Shown: positions 21,712 through 32,976, numbered from the stretch's first letter. The stretch: DNA of 64,000 bases from Candidatus Blastococcus massiliensis AP3 (GCF_000582785.1 NZ_HG931174.1:134899-198898); one strand, 5' to 3'. A program made the numbers and translations. The notes: generated by a model not told the origin, from the letters alone.

Positions 21712-23078
21712 GCGCACTGGCAGAGCTGCTCCGCGAGTGGATGCCCGCCCAGCGGTGGTTCGGGAGCAAGGGCCGCGAGTGGGCGGACGTCACCGAGGAC
21801 GGCTTCTTCCTCGACCGCAGCGAACCCGTGCTCTCGGTGCACCTCGTGCGGGTCACCTACACCGACGGCGGCGGCGACACCTACCTGGTCCCGATCTCCT
21901 GGCGCGACGCCTACGTCGAGGAGCTCGGCTCCGCCCACATCGGCACGGTCACCGGCGACGGGCGGCAGTCGCACGCCTACGACGGCATGCGGGACCGGGA
22001 CGCGACCACCCCGTGGCTGATCCACCTGGTCCAGGCCTCCACCGTCGGGCCGATGCACTTCCACCCCGCGGGGGTGGCCTACATCCCCGAGGGCGTGCCC
22101 GGCGACATCGTCTCCACCGAGCAGAGCAACACGTCCCTGGTCTACGGCTCGGAGGCGATCTTCAAGCTGTTCCGGCGCCTGGAGCCCGGGCTGAACCCGG
22201 ACGTGGAGATCCACGACGCCCTGCGCCGCACCGAGAACCCGCACATCGCGCCGCTGCTCGGGCACATCGAGATCGACGACCCCGACCCGTCGAAGCCGCC
22301 GGCGACGGTCGCGATGCTCCAGACATTCGTCCCCAACGCCAGCGACGGGTGGCGGCTGGCCACCGCGAGCGTGCGCGACCTCTACGCCGAGGGCGACCTG
22401 CACGCCGACGAGGTGGGCGGCGACTTCGCCGCGGACAGCGAGCGGCTGGGCACGGCCACCGCGTCGGTGCACCTGGACATGGCACGGGTGCTGCCCACGG
22501 AGCCGGCCGACCCCGACTGGTACGGCGGCGTCGCCCGGCAGATGGGCGAGCGGCTGGACGCCGCGATCGAGATCGTGCCGCAGCTGGCCGAGCACGCCGA
22601 GGGCATCCGGCAGATCTACGCCGCCGTCGCGGACAGCACCGAGCCGGTCGTGCGCCAGCGGGTGCACGGCGACCTGCACCTGGGCCAGGTGCTGCGGACG
22701 GCGACCGGCTGGATCGTCCTCGACTTCGAGGGCGAGCCGGCTCGGCCCCTGGCCTCCCGCCGCGAGCTGGACAGCCCGCTGCGCGACGTCGCCGGGATGC
22801 TGCGCAGCTTCGACTACGCCGCGCGGCACATGCTCGTCGAGCAGCCCGACGACCCCCAGCGGGCCTACCGCGCCCAGGAGTGGGCCGAGCGGAACCGGGC
22901 CGCGTTCTGCACCGGTTACTCCGAGGCCAGCGGCCTGGATCCGTGCGGAGGCTCACCACTCCTTCGGGCGTTCGAGGCCGACAAAGCGGTTTACGAGTGC
23001 GTCTACGAGGCACGGAACCGACCGCACTGGTTGATGATCCCGCTCAACTCGCTGTCCCGGCTGACCAGTCGCGACTGA
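21708..23078 (+). CDS. mak: Maltokinase (Pep2/Mak)
   Basis: Maltokinase of 456 aa phosphorylates maltose to maltose-1-phosphate, the GlgE donor. The N-terminal cap begins [17 protein letters not shown]. The eukaryotic-like kinase core has [11 protein letters not shown] with the catalytic aspartate near residue 322 and [12 protein letters not shown] with the metal-binding aspartate near residue 339. Length matches mycobacterial Mak. The four-base overlap with treS implies coupled translation and probably a TreS-Mak complex. A 57-bp gap with a good ribosome site leads to glgB. Confidence 0.96.
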   Translation: MSALAELLREWMPAQRWFGSKGREWADVTEDGFFLDRSEPVLSVHLVRVTYTDGGGDTYLVPISWRDAYVEELGSAHIGTVTGDGRQSHAYDGMRDRDATTPWLIHLVQASTVGPMHFHPAGVAYIPEGVPGDIVSTEQSNTSLVYGSEAIFKLFRRLEPGLNPDVEIHDALRRTENPHIAPLLGHIEIDDPDPSKPPATVAMLQTFVPNASDGWRLATASVRDLYAEGDLHADEVGGDFAADSERLGTATASVHLDMARVLPTEPADPDWYGGVARQMGERLDAAIEIVPQLAEHAEGIRQIYAAVADSTEPVVRQRVHGDLHLGQVLRTATGWIVLDFEGEPARPLASRRELDSPLRDVAGMLRSFDYAARHMLVEQPDDPQRAYRAQEWAERNRAAFCTGYSEASGLDPCGGSPLLRAFEADKAVYECVYEARNRPHWLMIPLNSLSRLTSRD

Positions 23079-23135
23079 CGCTCACGAGAGACCCGAGGCC
23101 ATCACACCCACGAGCACGGCACCGGAGGACGAGAC

Positions 23136-25844
23136 ATGAGCAGCGCAGACGGAAAGGAACCGGTGGCAGACAAGGACGACCTGCAGCGCGCCGTGGAGGA
23201 CCGGGTGGCCGAGGTCGAGGCCGCCGCCGGCACCGAGCCGGTGGTCAACGCCCCCGCGAAGAAGACTGCCCGCAAGGCGGCGGCCAAGAAGCCCCCGGCG
23301 AAGAAGGCGGCCGGCAAGCGGGCGCCGCGCAAGGCGTCGGGTGCCGACGCCGGGAACGTCGCGCCCGCCGGCGAGGTCACGACCACCGGTCAGGAGAGCA
23401 CCGAGTCCACCGCGCCCGAGGGCGGGCCCACCACGGTGCCGCCGGTGGTGGCGCCGGCACCGATCGCCGAACCGGGCAACCCGGCCGGCTCCCCCGCACC
23501 GCCGCCCGAGCCGCCGGACCAGGACCCCGCGGAGCCCAGCCACCCGCAGGCACCGGAGGACGGCGGTGAGCCCTCCGCAGCGACGCCGTCGCCCACGGGC
23601 CTGGCCGCACCCGGCGAGCAGCCCACTCTCGACGAGGTGGGCGAGGACGACCTGCGCGCCATCGTCGAGGGCTGGTCGCACGACCCGCACCGCGTCCTCG
23701 GCGCGCACCAGGCCGGCGAGGGCTGGGTCGTGCGGACGCTGCGTCCGGACGCGGTCTCCGTGGCCGTGCTGGACGAGGACGGCGGGCGCTACGAGGCCCG
23801 CTCGCTGCACGCCGGCGGCGTCTACGAGGCCACGCTCCCGCAGCAGCCGGGCGACTACCGCATCGAGGTCGTCTACCCCGACGGCCAGGGCGGCACGACG
23901 ACCCACGAGGTCGACGACCCGTACCGCTGGCTGCCCACGCTCGGGCCGATGGACGAGCACCTGATCCGCGAGGGCCGCCACGAGCGGCTCTGGGAGGTGC
24001 TCGGTGCGCACGTCCGCCGGTACGAGACCCCGCGGGGGACGGTCGAAGGCGTCTCCTTCGCCGTCTGGGCCCCGGCCGCACGCGGCGTCAAGGTCACCGG
24101 CGACTTCGACTACTGGGAGTCCCGCGCCTACCCGATGCGGTCGCTGGGTTCCTCCGGCGTCTGGGAGATCTTCGTGCCCGGCGTGCAGGTCGGTTCCCGC
24201 TACCGGTTCCACGTGCTGGGCGCCGACGGGACCTGGCGGGAGAAGTCCGACCCGATGGCCTTCGCCACCGAGGTGCCGCCGCTGAACGCGTCGGTGATCA
24301 CCGAGTCCGCCCACGAGTGGAACGACGACGCGTGGCTGGCGGAGCGGGCGAGCGGCGGCTGGCACGAGAAGCCGATGAGCGTCTACGAGGTGCACGCCGG
24401 CTCCTGGCGCCAGGGCCTCTCCTACCGCGAGATGGCCGACGAGCTCGTCGACTACGTGTCGTCCGCCGGCTTCACCCACATCGAGTTCATGCCGCTGGCC
24501 GAGCACCCCTTCGGCGGGTCCTGGGGCTACCAGGTCACCTCGTACTTCGCCCCCACCTCCCGCTTCGGCACCCCGGACGACCTGCGCTACCTGATCGACC
24601 GGGCGCACCAGGCGGGCATCGGCGTCATCGTCGACTGGGTGCCGGCGCACTTCCCGAAGGACGAGTGGGCGCTGGCCCGCTTCGACGGCACCCCGCTGTA
24701 CGAGCACGGCGACCCCCGCCGCGGGGAGCAGCTGGACTGGGGCACGCTGGTCTTCGACTTCGGCCGCTCCGAGGTGCGCAACTTCCTCGTCGCCAACGCG
24801 CTGTTCTGGTGCAAGGAGTTCCACGTCGACGGCATCCGGGTCGACGCCGTCGCCTCGATGCTCTATCTGGACTACTCCCGCGACGAGTGGGTGCCCAACC
24901 AGTACGGCGGCCGGGAGAACCTCGAGGCGGTCGCGTTCCTGCAGGAGTTCAACGCGACCGTGTACCGCGAGGTCCCCGGCGTCGTGACGATCGCCGAGGA
25001 GTCGACGGCCTGGCCGGGCGTCACCCGGCCCACCCACCTGGGCGGCCTGGGCTTCGGGTTCAAGTGGAACATGGGCTGGATGCACGACTCGCTGGACTAC
25101 GTCGAGCGGGAGCCGATCTACCGCGGCTACCACCACGGGCAGCTCACGTTCTCGATGCACTACGCCTACTCCGAGAACTACGTGCTGCCGATCAGCCACG
25201 ACGAGGTCGTGTACGGCAAGGGCTCGATGCTGCGGAAGATGCCGGGCGACCGGTGGCAGCAGCTGGCGAACCTGCGGGCCTACCTCGGCTACATGTGGGC
25301 CCACCCGGGCAAGCAGCTGCTGTTCATGGGCTCGGAGTTCGCCCAGGACGCCGAGTGGGCCGAGAGCCGCTCGCTGGACTGGTGGCACCTCGACGACCCT
25401 GCGCACCGCGGGATCCTCGAGCTGGTCACCGACCTCAACGCCCGCTACCGCGAGCTGGACGCGCTGTGGGCCCTCGACATCGACCCCTCGGGTTTCCAGT
25501 GGATCGACGCGAACGACGCCGGCGGCAACGTGCTGTCGTTCCTGCGCTACGGCAAGGCGGTCGCCTCGGCCGACGAACCGGCCGACGCCGCCGACGCCGA
25601 CCGGTCGGCGGTCGCCTGCGTGGTGAACTTCGCCGGGACCCCGCACCACGAGTACCGGATCGGGCTCCCCCGCCCCGGCTTGTGGCGCGAGGTGCTCAAC
25701 ACCGACGCCGAGGGGTACGGCGGTTCGGGTGTGGGCAATCTCGGCGGCGTGGAGGCGGTCGAGGAGCCCTGGCACGGGCAGCCGTACTCGGCCACGGTCT
25801 CGGCACCTCCGCTGGGCACCGTCTGGTTCCTGCACGAGGCCTGA
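23136..25844 (+). CDS. glgB: Glycogen branching enzyme with histone-H1-like N-terminal tail
   Basis: GlgB (902 aa) makes alpha-1,6 branches in the GlgE product. The canonical enzyme starts near residue 165 ([15 protein letters not shown]), with two N-terminal carbohydrate-binding sandwiches and the GH13_9 barrel: nucleophile Asp ~570 in [14 protein letters not shown], acid Glu ~621 in [10 protein letters not shown] and Asp ~689 in [11 protein letters not shown]. In front is an extra ~164 residues: a basic segment at about 41-68 made of [14 protein letters not shown] units, then a Pro/Ala/Glu-rich linker. A GGAGGACGAGAC ribosome site precedes the ATG, so the extension is probably translated. 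Confidence 0.96.
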   Translation: MSSADGKEPVADKDDLQRAVEDRVAEVEAAAGTEPVVNAPAKKTARKAAAKKPPAKKAAGKRAPRKASGADAGNVAPAGEVTTTGQESTESTAPEGGPTTVPPVVAPAPIAEPGNPAGSPAPPPEPPDQDPAEPSHPQAPEDGGEPSAATPSPTGLAAPGEQPTLDEVGEDDLRAIVEGWSHDPHRVLGAHQAGEGWVVRTLRPDAVSVAVLDEDGGRYEARSLHAGGVYEATLPQQPGDYRIEVVYPDGQGGTTTHEVDDPYRWLPTLGPMDEHLIREGRHERLWEVLGAHVRRYETPRGTVEGVSFAVWAPAARGVKVTGDFDYWESRAYPMRSLGSSGVWEIFVPGVQVGSRYRFHVLGADGTWREKSDPMAFATEVPPLNASVITESAHEWNDDAWLAERASGGWHEKPMSVYEVHAGSWRQGLSYREMADELVDYVSSAGFTHIEFMPLAEHPFGGSWGYQVTSYFAPTSRFGTPDDLRYLIDRAHQAGIGVIVDWVPAHFPKDEWALARFDGTPLYEHGDPRRGEQLDWGTLVFDFGRSEVRNFLVANALFWCKEFHVDGIRVDAVASMLYLDYSRDEWVPNQYGGRENLEAVAFLQEFNATVYREVPGVVTIAEESTAWPGVTRPTHLGGLGFGFKWNMGWMHDSLDYVEREPIYRGYHHGQLTFSMHYAYSENYVLPISHDEVVYGKGSMLRKMPGDRWQQLANLRAYLGYMWAHPGKQLLFMGSEFAQDAEWAESRSLDWWHLDDPAHRGILELVTDLNARYRELDALWALDIDPSGFQWIDANDAGGNVLSFLRYGKAVASADEPADAADADRSAVACVVNFAGTPHHEYRIGLPRPGLWREVLNTDAEGYGGSGVGNLGGVEAVEEPWHGQPYSATVSAPPLGTVWFLHEA

Positions 25845-25872
25845 CCGGCCGCTCCACGAGGAAGCAGGGAGC

Positions 25873-27267
25873 ATGCGACGACGGCGGTGGGCCGGGCTCA
25901 CCGCCGTCGGTTGCTGCCTGCTGACGCTGCTCGGTTGCTCGGTGGTCGTCGTGGGAAAGGCCAGCCCGGCTCGGCCGCCCACCACGGACGTCGGGCTCGG
26001 CGACATCGACGTCGTCGGCTCGACCGACGAGGAGGTCGACGTGCTGGCGCGCAACGCGCTGGCCGATCTGGAGACGTTCTGGGCCGAGCAGTTCCCCGCG
26101 GTCTTCGGGACCTCCTTCGTGCCGCTGCAGGGCGGCTACTTCAGCGTCGACCCCGGCGATGCCGACCCGGGCCTGTACCCGCGGGGCATCGGCTGCGGTG
26201 CCGCGTCCAGCGAGGTCGAGAACAACGCCTACTACTGCGTGGCACCCGACTCCCCGAACTCGGACTCGATCAGCTTCGACCGCTCGTTCCTCGCCGACCT
26301 CGGCGCGGAGTTCGGCCGGTTCATCCCGGCGCTGGTGATGGCCCACGAGTTCGGGCACGCGGTGCAGGCCCGGGTCGGCTCGTCGGAGTTCTCCATCCTC
26401 GTCGAGACGCAGGCCGACTGCTTCGCCGGCGCCTGGGCGCGCTGGGTCGCCGAGGACGAGGCCCAGCACACGACCCTGCGCACCGTCGAGCTCGACGACG
26501 TCCTGCGCGGGTACCTGCTGCTGCGCGACCCGGTCGGCACCTCCCTCGCGGAGGAGACCGCGCACGGCTCCTACTTCGACCGGGTCTCCGCCTTCCAGGA
26601 GGGCTTCGACGCCGGTACGGAGGCGTGCCGGGACAACTTCGACACCGACCGCGTCCTCACCCAGGACGAGTTCGACCCCAGGAACGAATCCGACATCCGC
26701 ACAGGGGGGAACGCCGACTACGACGTCCTTCTGGAACTCGTGGAGACGTCCCTCCCTGCGGCATGGACGATCGCCTTCGAGGACGAGTTCGACACGTCCT
26801 TCGAGGCGCCGTCGATCGAGCCGTTCGACGGCGAGGCCCCCGGCTGCGCGGCGGACTCGGGCCTCGACCTCGTCTACTGCGCCGACGAGGCCCTGGTCGG
26901 GTTCGACGAGGCGGATCTGGCGACTCCGGCGTACGACGAGCTCGGGGACTTCGCGGTGGCCACCGCCATCTCGCTGCCGTACGGGCTGGCCGTGCGTGAC
27001 CAGCTCGGGCTGTCCACCGACGACGAGGAGGCCGTGCGCTCGTCCGTGTGCCTGGGCGGTTGGTACGCCGCACAGGTCTACGGCGCCGGCGACCTCGTCG
27101 GCGCCTCGGTCTCACCGGGCGACATCGACGAGAGCGTGCAGTTCCTGCTCACCTTCGGCGGCGAGCCGACGGTCCTGCCCGCCACCGACCTGACCGGCTT
27201 CGAGCTGGTGGACCTGTTCCGGAACGGCTTCGTCGAGGGCCTGCCCGCCTGCGGCCTGGACGCCTAG
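25873..27267 (+). CDS. Secreted lipoprotein, neutral zinc metallopeptidase family
   Basis: A 464-aa predicted lipoprotein: Arg-rich start, hydrophobic stretch and lipobox LTLLGC near residue 21. The zinc-binding motif [10 protein letters not shown] puts HExxH at about 158-162, and [15 protein letters not shown] supplies the downstream glutamate typical of the YpfJ-type neutral zinc metallopeptidase family. The later half is acidic with several cysteines. ATG 25873 follows GCAGGGAGC and lies 28 bp after glgB, so it may be cotranscribed. Substrate unknown. Its stop codon overlaps that of the convergent thioredoxin gene. Confidence 0.88.
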   Translation: MRRRRWAGLTAVGCCLLTLLGCSVVVVGKASPARPPTTDVGLGDIDVVGSTDEEVDVLARNALADLETFWAEQFPAVFGTSFVPLQGGYFSVDPGDADPGLYPRGIGCGAASSEVENNAYYCVAPDSPNSDSISFDRSFLADLGAEFGRFIPALVMAHEFGHAVQARVGSSEFSILVETQADCFAGAWARWVAEDEAQHTTLRTVELDDVLRGYLLLRDPVGTSLAEETAHGSYFDRVSAFQEGFDAGTEACRDNFDTDRVLTQDEFDPRNESDIRTGGNADYDVLLELVETSLPAAWTIAFEDEFDTSFEAPSIEPFDGEAPGCAADSGLDLVYCADEALVGFDEADLATPAYDELGDFAVATAISLPYGLAVRDQLGLSTDDEEAVRSSVCLGGWYAAQVYGAGDLVGASVSPGDIDESVQFLLTFGGEPTVLPATDLTGFELVDLFRNGFVEGLPACGLDA

Positions 27268-28226
27268 AAGAGGGCGGTGGTGAGCGCCCGGCGGGCTGCC
27301 CCGACGCGGGGGTCCTGATCCCCCACGACACCGAACAGCTCGACCAGGTGCTTGCGGGCCTCGTCCCGCTCCTCCCCCGCGGTGCGGCGGATCACCTCGA
27401 GCAGCCGCTCGAACGCCGCCTCGATGTTGCCGGTGCCGAGCAGGAAGTCCGCGGCGCGCGTCTGGGCGGCGATGTCGTCCGGGGCGGCGTCGGCGGCCGC
27501 CAGCGCGTCCGGCCCGGCCTCCTCGGCACGACGGAACAGCTGCACCTGCCGCAGGGCGATGCCGGCGTCGGGATGGTCCGGCTCCTCGGCGAGGACGGCC
27601 TGGTAGGCGGCCTCCGCGGCGGCGAGGTCGCCGCGTTCCAGCGCGGCCTCCGCGGCGTCGAGACGCGGGTCCTCCAGCTCCGGCTCGGCGGCCTCGCCCG
27701 GCACGGCGCCGCCGGTCGTGGCGCGCACCAGCTCCGCGACGAACTCCCGGGCCTGCTCCTCGGGGATGGCGCCGTTGAACTCGGCGATGAGCTGGCCCTG
27801 CCACACGGCCTTCACCGCGGGGATGCCCTGGACCCGCAAGCCCTGGGCCAGGGCCGGGTTCGCGTCGACGTCGACCTTCGCCAGCACCCACGAGCCGCCA
27901 CCCTCGGCGGCCAGCCGCTCGAGGACCGGGGAGAGCTGCTTGCAGGGGCCGCACCACTCCGCCCACAGGTCCAGCACGACCGGGACCTGGAACGAGCGGT
28001 CCAGCACCTCGGCCTGGAAGGTCGCCTCGGTGACGTCGACCACCGCGCCGCCGGGCGCCCCCGCCGGGGCGGCGGCGCTCGGCGGCGGTGCCGTCTGGGC
28101 GCGGGCGGCTGCCTCCGAGCGGGCCTTCACGGCGGCGAGGTCGACGGCGCCGGCCATCGCGGCGGCCATCTGCGCCTGCTGGGCCTGCGCCCGGGGGTCG
28201 GGACGTCCAGGGCGGGTGGGCTGCAT
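27264..28226 (-). CDS. Thioredoxin-TPR protein (CnoX/YbbN-like)
   Basis: A 320-aa protein with a disordered Ala/Gln-rich N-terminus, a thioredoxin domain ([23 protein letters not shown], active site WCGPC) and a C-terminal TPR-like region ([20 protein letters not shown] and later helices). This architecture matches the YbbN/CnoX co-chaperone group, but unlike E. coli CnoX it keeps both active-site cysteines. The ATG at 28226 is used; ATG 28238 adds four residues. The TAG stop shares CTAG with the metallopeptidase stop. Confidence 0.92.
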   Translation of the reverse strand: MQPTRPGRPDPRAQAQQAQMAAAMAGAVDLAAVKARSEAAARAQTAPPPSAAAPAGAPGGAVVDVTEATFQAEVLDRSFQVPVVLDLWAEWCGPCKQLSPVLERLAAEGGGSWVLAKVDVDANPALAQGLRVQGIPAVKAVWQGQLIAEFNGAIPEEQAREFVAELVRATTGGAVPGEAAEPELEDPRLDAAEAALERGDLAAAEAAYQAVLAEEPDHPDAGIALRQVQLFRRAEEAGPDALAAADAAPDDIAAQTRAADFLLGTGNIEAAFERLLEVIRRTAGEERDEARKHLVELFGVVGDQDPRVGAARRALTTALF

Positions 28227-28273
28227 GCCAGCGATCATCCCACCGCTGCCCCGGGCGTGTCGGCGCGGCCCGG

Positions 28274-31024
28274 TCAGCGCTCCCGGTGGCCGGTGAAGGC
28301 CACCACCTGCTGGAACGTCGGCCGGTTCTGCCAGTCGATGTCGCGCACCCCGATCACGCCGGTCGCCGTGTGGCGGATGTCGTCCTGGTGCTTGTCGTAG
28401 GTCAGCTCGGCGAGCGAGCCGGCCCCCTGCGCGGCGAGGCTCCGGTCCACCGCGCCGCGCAGCGAGGCCCGCAGGTCCTCGGTGCACTGGGTGGCGTCGC
28501 CGCCCCCGCAGTAGCTGCGCGACCAGGCGCCGTCGGAGTTGCCGCCCAGGTCGCGGACGACGTAGCCGTACCAGGCGACGTTGTTCCAGGCCGAGCCCAA
28601 GCCCTGCCGCGGGTGGTCGTCCAGCCGCTGCGGCAGCTCGGCCACGAGGTCGCCGAGCGTCCCGCGCAGCAGGTCGTGGGCGACCGAGTGGACCGTGCCG
28701 TCCTCGGCGGTCGACTCCCACCAGGCGTCGAAGAGCGCGATCGCCGCCTGGTCCTCGTAGGTGCCGTCCCGGTCGGCGTCGATGCGGTGGGCTCCCTTCG
28801 CCTGCCAGTCGCGCAGCAGCGCCGTCGCCTCGGCGAGCGCCGGGTCGTCCCCGATCGCCTCGAGCAGTGCGGGCACCGTGTACACGGCCCGGACGTCGAC
28901 GGTGGCGGCGTCCTGCACGGCGGCGACCAGGTCGGTCGTGGTCACCCCGCCCTCCCCGACGAGGACGTCCATCCGGTCCGAGAGCGCCAGGCTGCGCTGC
29001 ACCGGGCCCCAGCCCCAGCTGTCGTCGGCCCCGGCCCAGCCGGGCGCCGGCTTGTTGTTCCAGGAGACGAGGTAGCCCGAGGGCGGGTTCGTCTGCTGCG
29101 GGTGGTCCTCCGGGGCCATCCAGCCCTGCCAGTCGTACTCGTCGTCCGCCCAGCGCGGCAGGTGCGGGTCGGTGCCCTCGGCCCGGACCGGCACCAGGCC
29201 CGACGAGTAGTACGCGATGTCCCGGTCGTCGGCGTAGAACCAGTTGAAGGTGTAGTCGATCGCCGTGGCCGCCTCCTGGAAGCTCTCGGCGTCCTGGACG
29301 TACTCGGGGTTGCCGAACCGCTCGAACCCGACCACCGAGTCGAGCTCCCGGTGGTACGTGCTGCGCTGCAGCACGATGCCGACCGGCTCGCCGCCGGCCG
29401 TGGTGCGCAGCTGCACGATGCCCTGCTCGGTGCGCAGCACCAGGAAGCGGAGGGTCTGCGGAGCACCGACGCCCCCCAGCGTCGGCAGAGCCACCTGCTC
29501 GTGCACGTGCCGGTCCATGGGCACGCAGGTGTCACCGTCCAGGTAGCCCTCCGACTCCACGGTGGCGGTGCCACCCGCGGGGTCGCACAGCCGGACGACG
29601 ACGGTGTCCACGTTGTCGTGGTTGGCGCTGGTCGCCGACCACGCGTAGTCCACGCCGCGGCCGAGCTGGACGACGACGTTGGTGCCGGCGAAGGAGACGC
29701 CGCGCGCCCGGACCCCGGGGGCGACGACGGACTGCTCGGTGAGCAGCTGCGGCGCGTAGTAACTGGTCTGCGGACCGAAGACCGCCCGCGGCCGGCCGTC
29801 GTCGGTGTGCTCGCCCGACACCAGCGCGGCATTGCTCATGCCGTCGCCGACCGCGCCGAGGTCCAGGGTCCCGAAGGGTCCGGTGACCTGCTTCGGCGCG
29901 GGGTCCAGGCGGCCGGAGAGCGAGCCCAGGGAGGGCAGCGGCAGCGGCGATCCGCCCGCGTCGGACCCGGTGCCCGGCGCGGTGGCGCCGTCGAGGTCGG
30001 GCAGCGCGACCCCGGGCCGGGTCGGGTCGACCGCCGCGCCGCCGCCGTTCGGCGCGGACAGCGACGACGTCGTCGGCGCCTGCGGGTCGTCGGCCGACCG
30101 CAGGTCGTCGAAGATGCGCCGGCCCTCCTCGGGCCCGAACTGCGCCTGCAGCTGCTGCAGCCACCGGGCGTTGGCGAACTCCGCGCCCCCGCCCTTGCCG
30201 AAGATGCCGCCGACGAGCGAGGCGATGTAGACCAGGTCGGCGCGGTCCCAGTCCTGCGGGACCTTCTGGAGCGCGACGTACTCGACCGGGCAGTGCGGAC
30301 CGAGCACCAGCCCGGGGCAGAGCGCGCGCTGCCCGGCGTTGATGCCCTCGAGGTAGGCGTCGGTGGCACGCAGCAGCGCCTGGCCCTCCTCGCCGAAGCG
30401 GGCCGCGACGTCCTCGACCTGGGCGGCGGCCTCATCCTCCGTGTAGAACGCGCTGCGCAGCTGCTCCTGGTCCATGGCGATGTTCTCGGGGCTGGGGCCG
30501 AGGAACTCCGAGGCCCGGGCGGCGCCGACGTGGCGCAGCACGTCCATGAGGAACATGCGGTCCTGGGCCCCGGCGTAGCCCGAGGCCCAGGCAGCGAGCT
30601 CACGGGTCTCCGCCTCGATGTAGGGCACCCCGAAGGAGTCCCGGCGGATGACGACGCCCTCGCGCGGACGCTCGATGCGGACCGCGTCCTCGTCGGCGAG
30701 GGTGAGCGGGGCGTCCTTGTAGAAGTCGCCGAGCCGGTCCTCGGTGAGGGCCGCGAGGTCGGTCGCGTTGAGCGCGTCGTACATCTCCAGCTGGTCGGAG
30801 AAGTTGACCGGCGCGTTCCGGCCGTCGACCGCCTGTCGCCCGACCGGGTCGCCGAGCAGTGCACCCACGGCACCGGGCAGGGTCATCGCACCCGACTGGC
30901 CGGGCGGCAGGATGTTGCGCACCCCGCCGTACTCGGTGGACTGCTCATGAGCCACGGCGGTGTGCGGGACCGCCAGGCCGGCGACCGCCACCGCCCCTGC
31001 CACCAGCACCGATGCGAGCCGCAC
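28274..31024 (-). CDS. Secreted penicillin-acylase-family Ntn hydrolase
   Basis: A 916-aa precursor with a clear signal peptide ([19 protein letters not shown], cleavage after AVA near residue 25). The family is recognised by [24 protein letters not shown] and [12 protein letters not shown] in the alpha chain, and by the autocleavage site [12 protein letters not shown], where Ser ~397 becomes the N-terminal nucleophile of the beta chain. A Pro/Gly-rich spacer of about 90 residues precedes the cut. GTG 31024 is preceded by GGAGGTCGTC. Substrates could be beta-lactams, acyl-homoserine lactones or acyl peptides; sequence alone does not decide. Confidence 0.9.
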   Translation of the reverse strand: MRLASVLVAGAVAVAGLAVPHTAVAHEQSTEYGGVRNILPPGQSGAMTLPGAVGALLGDPVGRQAVDGRNAPVNFSDQLEMYDALNATDLAALTEDRLGDFYKDAPLTLADEDAVRIERPREGVVIRRDSFGVPYIEAETRELAAWASGYAGAQDRMFLMDVLRHVGAARASEFLGPSPENIAMDQEQLRSAFYTEDEAAAQVEDVAARFGEEGQALLRATDAYLEGINAGQRALCPGLVLGPHCPVEYVALQKVPQDWDRADLVYIASLVGGIFGKGGGAEFANARWLQQLQAQFGPEEGRRIFDDLRSADDPQAPTTSSLSAPNGGGAAVDPTRPGVALPDLDGATAPGTGSDAGGSPLPLPSLGSLSGRLDPAPKQVTGPFGTLDLGAVGDGMSNAALVSGEHTDDGRPRAVFGPQTSYYAPQLLTEQSVVAPGVRARGVSFAGTNVVVQLGRGVDYAWSATSANHDNVDTVVVRLCDPAGGTATVESEGYLDGDTCVPMDRHVHEQVALPTLGGVGAPQTLRFLVLRTEQGIVQLRTTAGGEPVGIVLQRSTYHRELDSVVGFERFGNPEYVQDAESFQEAATAIDYTFNWFYADDRDIAYYSSGLVPVRAEGTDPHLPRWADDEYDWQGWMAPEDHPQQTNPPSGYLVSWNNKPAPGWAGADDSWGWGPVQRSLALSDRMDVLVGEGGVTTTDLVAAVQDAATVDVRAVYTVPALLEAIGDDPALAEATALLRDWQAKGAHRIDADRDGTYEDQAAIALFDAWWESTAEDGTVHSVAHDLLRGTLGDLVAELPQRLDDHPRQGLGSAWNNVAWYGYVVRDLGGNSDGAWSRSYCGGGDATQCTEDLRASLRGAVDRSLAAQGAGSLAELTYDKHQDDIRHTATGVIGVRDIDWQNRPTFQQVVAFTGHRER

Positions 31025-31105
31025 GACGACCTCCGGGGTAGGGGGATGTTGCCGTGCCTCAACGACACACCTATTGGTGAGTTACGTCACCGGTGGCCCG
31101 AGGTC

Positions 31106-31477
31106 TCAGGACTGGGCCCACACCCCGAGTTCGTTGCCGCTCCGGTCGCGGAAGTGGAAGCGCCGTCCGCCCGGGAAGTCGTACGGGCCCTCGACCACCC
31201 GCCCGCCGGCCGCGGTCACCGCGCTCAGGGTGCCGTCCAGGTCGGTCGAGAAGAGCAGGACCAGCGGACCGCCCGGACGGGGCGGCTCGTCGCTCAGCGC
31301 CAGCCCGCCGGCCTCGGGTGCGCCCGCGGCGCCCCGGATGCCGGCGTAGCCGGGGCCGTAGTCGGTGAACTCCCAGCCGAAGGCGGCGGCGTAGAACCGC
31401 TTCGCCTCGGCGAGGTCGGTCACGGTCAGTTCGACGTAGTCGATGGCGTGGTGCCGGTGTGCATCGGAGTCGCTCAT
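31106..31477 (-). CDS. VOC (glyoxalase/bleomycin-resistance) family protein
   Basis: A 123-aa single VOC module pair: HAIDYVELTVTDLAEAKRFYAAAFGWEF, then a glycine-rich middle and HFRDRSGNELGVWAQS at the end. The metal positions are only partly conserved (Glu in YVELTV and Glu in GNELGV), as in many VOC proteins of unknown substrate. It lies 25 bp downstream of the marR gene on the same strand and is probably cotranscribed with it. Confidence 0.85.
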   Translation of the reverse strand: MSDSDAHRHHAIDYVELTVTDLAEAKRFYAAAFGWEFTDYGPGYAGIRGAAGAPEAGGLALSDEPPRPGGPLVLLFSTDLDGTLSAVTAAGGRVVEGPYDFPGGRRFHFRDRSGNELGVWAQS

Positions 31478-31502
31478 GCCGCGATGGTGCCGGGAGGGTC
31501 TG

Positions 31503-32033
31503 TCAGGAACGGAGCCCGGCCGCGTCGACGCCGTCCACGTCGCCGGCGCCGAGCCGGACCCGGCGCAGGACGTCGAAGAGCGCGTGCTGCTCCGCCTCGG
31601 GCAGGTCGCCGAGCCCGAAGTCCAGGGCGGTCAGCGCCCGGGTGGCCACCTCGACCACCTCGCGTCCCTGCGCGGTGATGCCGGCCAGCACGCCGCGGCC
31701 GTCGGCGGGGTTGGGCCGCCGGTCGACGTAGCCGGCCGCGACCAGTCGGTCGATCGCATTGGTCACGCTGGTGGGGTGCACCATCAGCCGGCTGCCGATC
31801 ACCTTGAGCGGGAGCTCGCCGGTGCGGCTGAAGGTGAGCAGCACCAGCACCTCGTACCGGGCGAAGGTGAGCCCGTGCGGCTTGAGCACCTCGTCGAAGC
31901 GGGCGAGCAGGATCTGCTGGACCCGGAAGACGCTCGTCGCGGCCCGCATCGCGGCGGCGGGGCCGAAGCGCTGCTCCCACGTCTCCCCCGCGCGCTCGAT
32001 CGGGTCGAACGGCAGCCCCAGCGGTCGGACCAT
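31503..32033 (-). CDS. MarR-family transcriptional regulator
   Basis: A 176-aa regulator with the MarR winged helix: FARYEVLVLLTFSRTGELPL, recognition helix region MVHPTSVTNAIDRLVAAGYVDR, wing RRPNPADGRGVLAGITAQGRE. MarR proteins usually repress their own operon and respond to small phenolic or acyl ligands. ATG 32033 was chosen because TAGCGT lies 7 nt upstream, giving a leaderless start. A 16-bp perfect palindrome 142 bp upstream is a possible binding site. Confidence 0.93.
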   Translation of the reverse strand: MVRPLGLPFDPIERAGETWEQRFGPAAAMRAATSVFRVQQILLARFDEVLKPHGLTFARYEVLVLLTFSRTGELPLKVIGSRLMVHPTSVTNAIDRLVAAGYVDRRPNPADGRGVLAGITAQGREVVEVATRALTALDFGLGDLPEAEQHALFDVLRRVRLGAGDVDGVDAAGLRS

Positions 32034-32451
32034 GCGCGCGACGCTACCGGCGCGCACGGGTCCCATCGAGGCATGCCCCTCGCCGGTGTCACCCGTCCGC
32101 GCGGATCCCGGCGCCACGACCGACGGGGTGACCCGGTCCACACCGAGGCGGTTATTCCCAGCGATGACGCGACTTGTCGACGCGTCGACACCTCGACATG
32201 ACGCCTCCCGGGTTGAGTCCACCGGAGGCCGTTCGTACGGTGGAGGAGCCGGCCGGGTGGTCGTCGCCCGACGAGGGTGACCCCGGGTCCGGTACCGCCG
32301 AAGCCCCGGTGTGCAGCGCCCGACCCCCGCGGTCGGGACCACGGCCCCCGGTGCGCGAGCCGCGCGAGACATCCGACGAATCCATCTCCGGTGTGCCGTG
32401 CCGTGCCCGCGCGGTCGGCTCGCGGCGGACGAACGGAAGGAGAGCCGCCGC
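32034..32451. other. 418-bp divergent intergenic region (marR / NlpC)
   Basis: I see no convincing gene here. It contains the marR -10 box (TAGCGT on minus, 32041-32046), a 16-bp perfect palindrome at 32175-32190, and a GC-rich ~200-bp leader in front of the NlpC/P60 gene ending in the ribosome site GGAAGGAG. Open frames on either strand have no start signals or family resemblance. Confidence 0.6.
32175..32190. promoter_or_regulatory. 16-bp perfect palindrome, candidate operator
   Basis: TGTCGACGCGTCGACA is perfectly self-complementary and lies in the divergent gap between marR and the NlpC/P60 gene. A related half site (CCTCGACATGACG) follows within 12 bp. Such symmetry fits a dimeric MarR- or TetR-type site. 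Confidence 0.4.
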
Positions 32452-32958
32452 ATGGCGACCACTCACCCGACCCAGTCCCGCACCGTGCGCCGCACCGGCG
32501 CCGCCCTGCTCACCACCGCCGCCGCTTCGGTGGGCATGTTCCTCACCCCCGCGACCGCCGTCGCCGCCGACCCGGCACCCGCACCGGCCGCCGCGTCGGC
32601 ACCTGCGCCCGCCCCTGCCCAGGTCGCCGTCGACACCGCACGCGCCCAGGTCGGCAAGGCCTACCAGTACGGCGCCGCCGGCCCCGACCGCTTCGACTGC
32701 TCCGGCCTGACCCAGTACTCCTACCGCGCCGCCGGCATCGAGCTGCCGCACTCCAGCAAGGCACAGTCGGAGATGGGCGTGACCGTGCACCCGTACGAGA
32801 TGCAGCCCGGCGACCTGGTGTTCTTCTACTCCCCGGTGAGCCACGTGGGCATCTACATCGGCGATTCGAAGATGGTGCACGCCGGCAGCGAGTCCACCGG
32901 TGTCGAGATCGCCGACGTCGGCATGCCCGGCTTCACCGTCGCCAAGCGCATCGCCTGA
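32452..32958 (+). CDS. Secreted NlpC/P60 cell-wall hydrolase
   Basis: A 168-aa secreted endopeptidase that cleaves peptidoglycan stem peptides (D-gamma-Glu-diaminopimelate bond in this family). It has a signal peptide (TVRRTGAALLTTAAASVGMF..., cleavage near AVAA, residue 39), a Pro/Ala linker, and a minimal NlpC/P60 domain: Cys83 in RFDCSGLTQYSY, His131 in SPVSHVGIYIGD and His143 in KMVHAG form the triad. ATG 32452 follows GGAAGGAG. A longer leader is present upstream. Confidence 0.94.
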   Translation: MATTHPTQSRTVRRTGAALLTTAAASVGMFLTPATAVAADPAPAPAAASAPAPAPAQVAVDTARAQVGKAYQYGAAGPDRFDCSGLTQYSYRAAGIELPHSSKAQSEMGVTVHPYEMQPGDLVFFYSPVSHVGIYIGDSKMVHAGSESTGVEIADVGMPGFTVAKRIA

Positions 32959-32976
32959 TCCACGGCTGCGTCCGGC

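Noticed and set aside
32280..32430. c-di-AMP riboswitch
   Set aside because: Only short fragments resemble it and the conserved 3' core is missing by eye; kept as a check, not annotated.
32311..32451. N-terminal extension of the NlpC/P60 protein
   Set aside because: The extra 47 residues would come before a normal signal peptide and a good ribosome site at ATG 32452.
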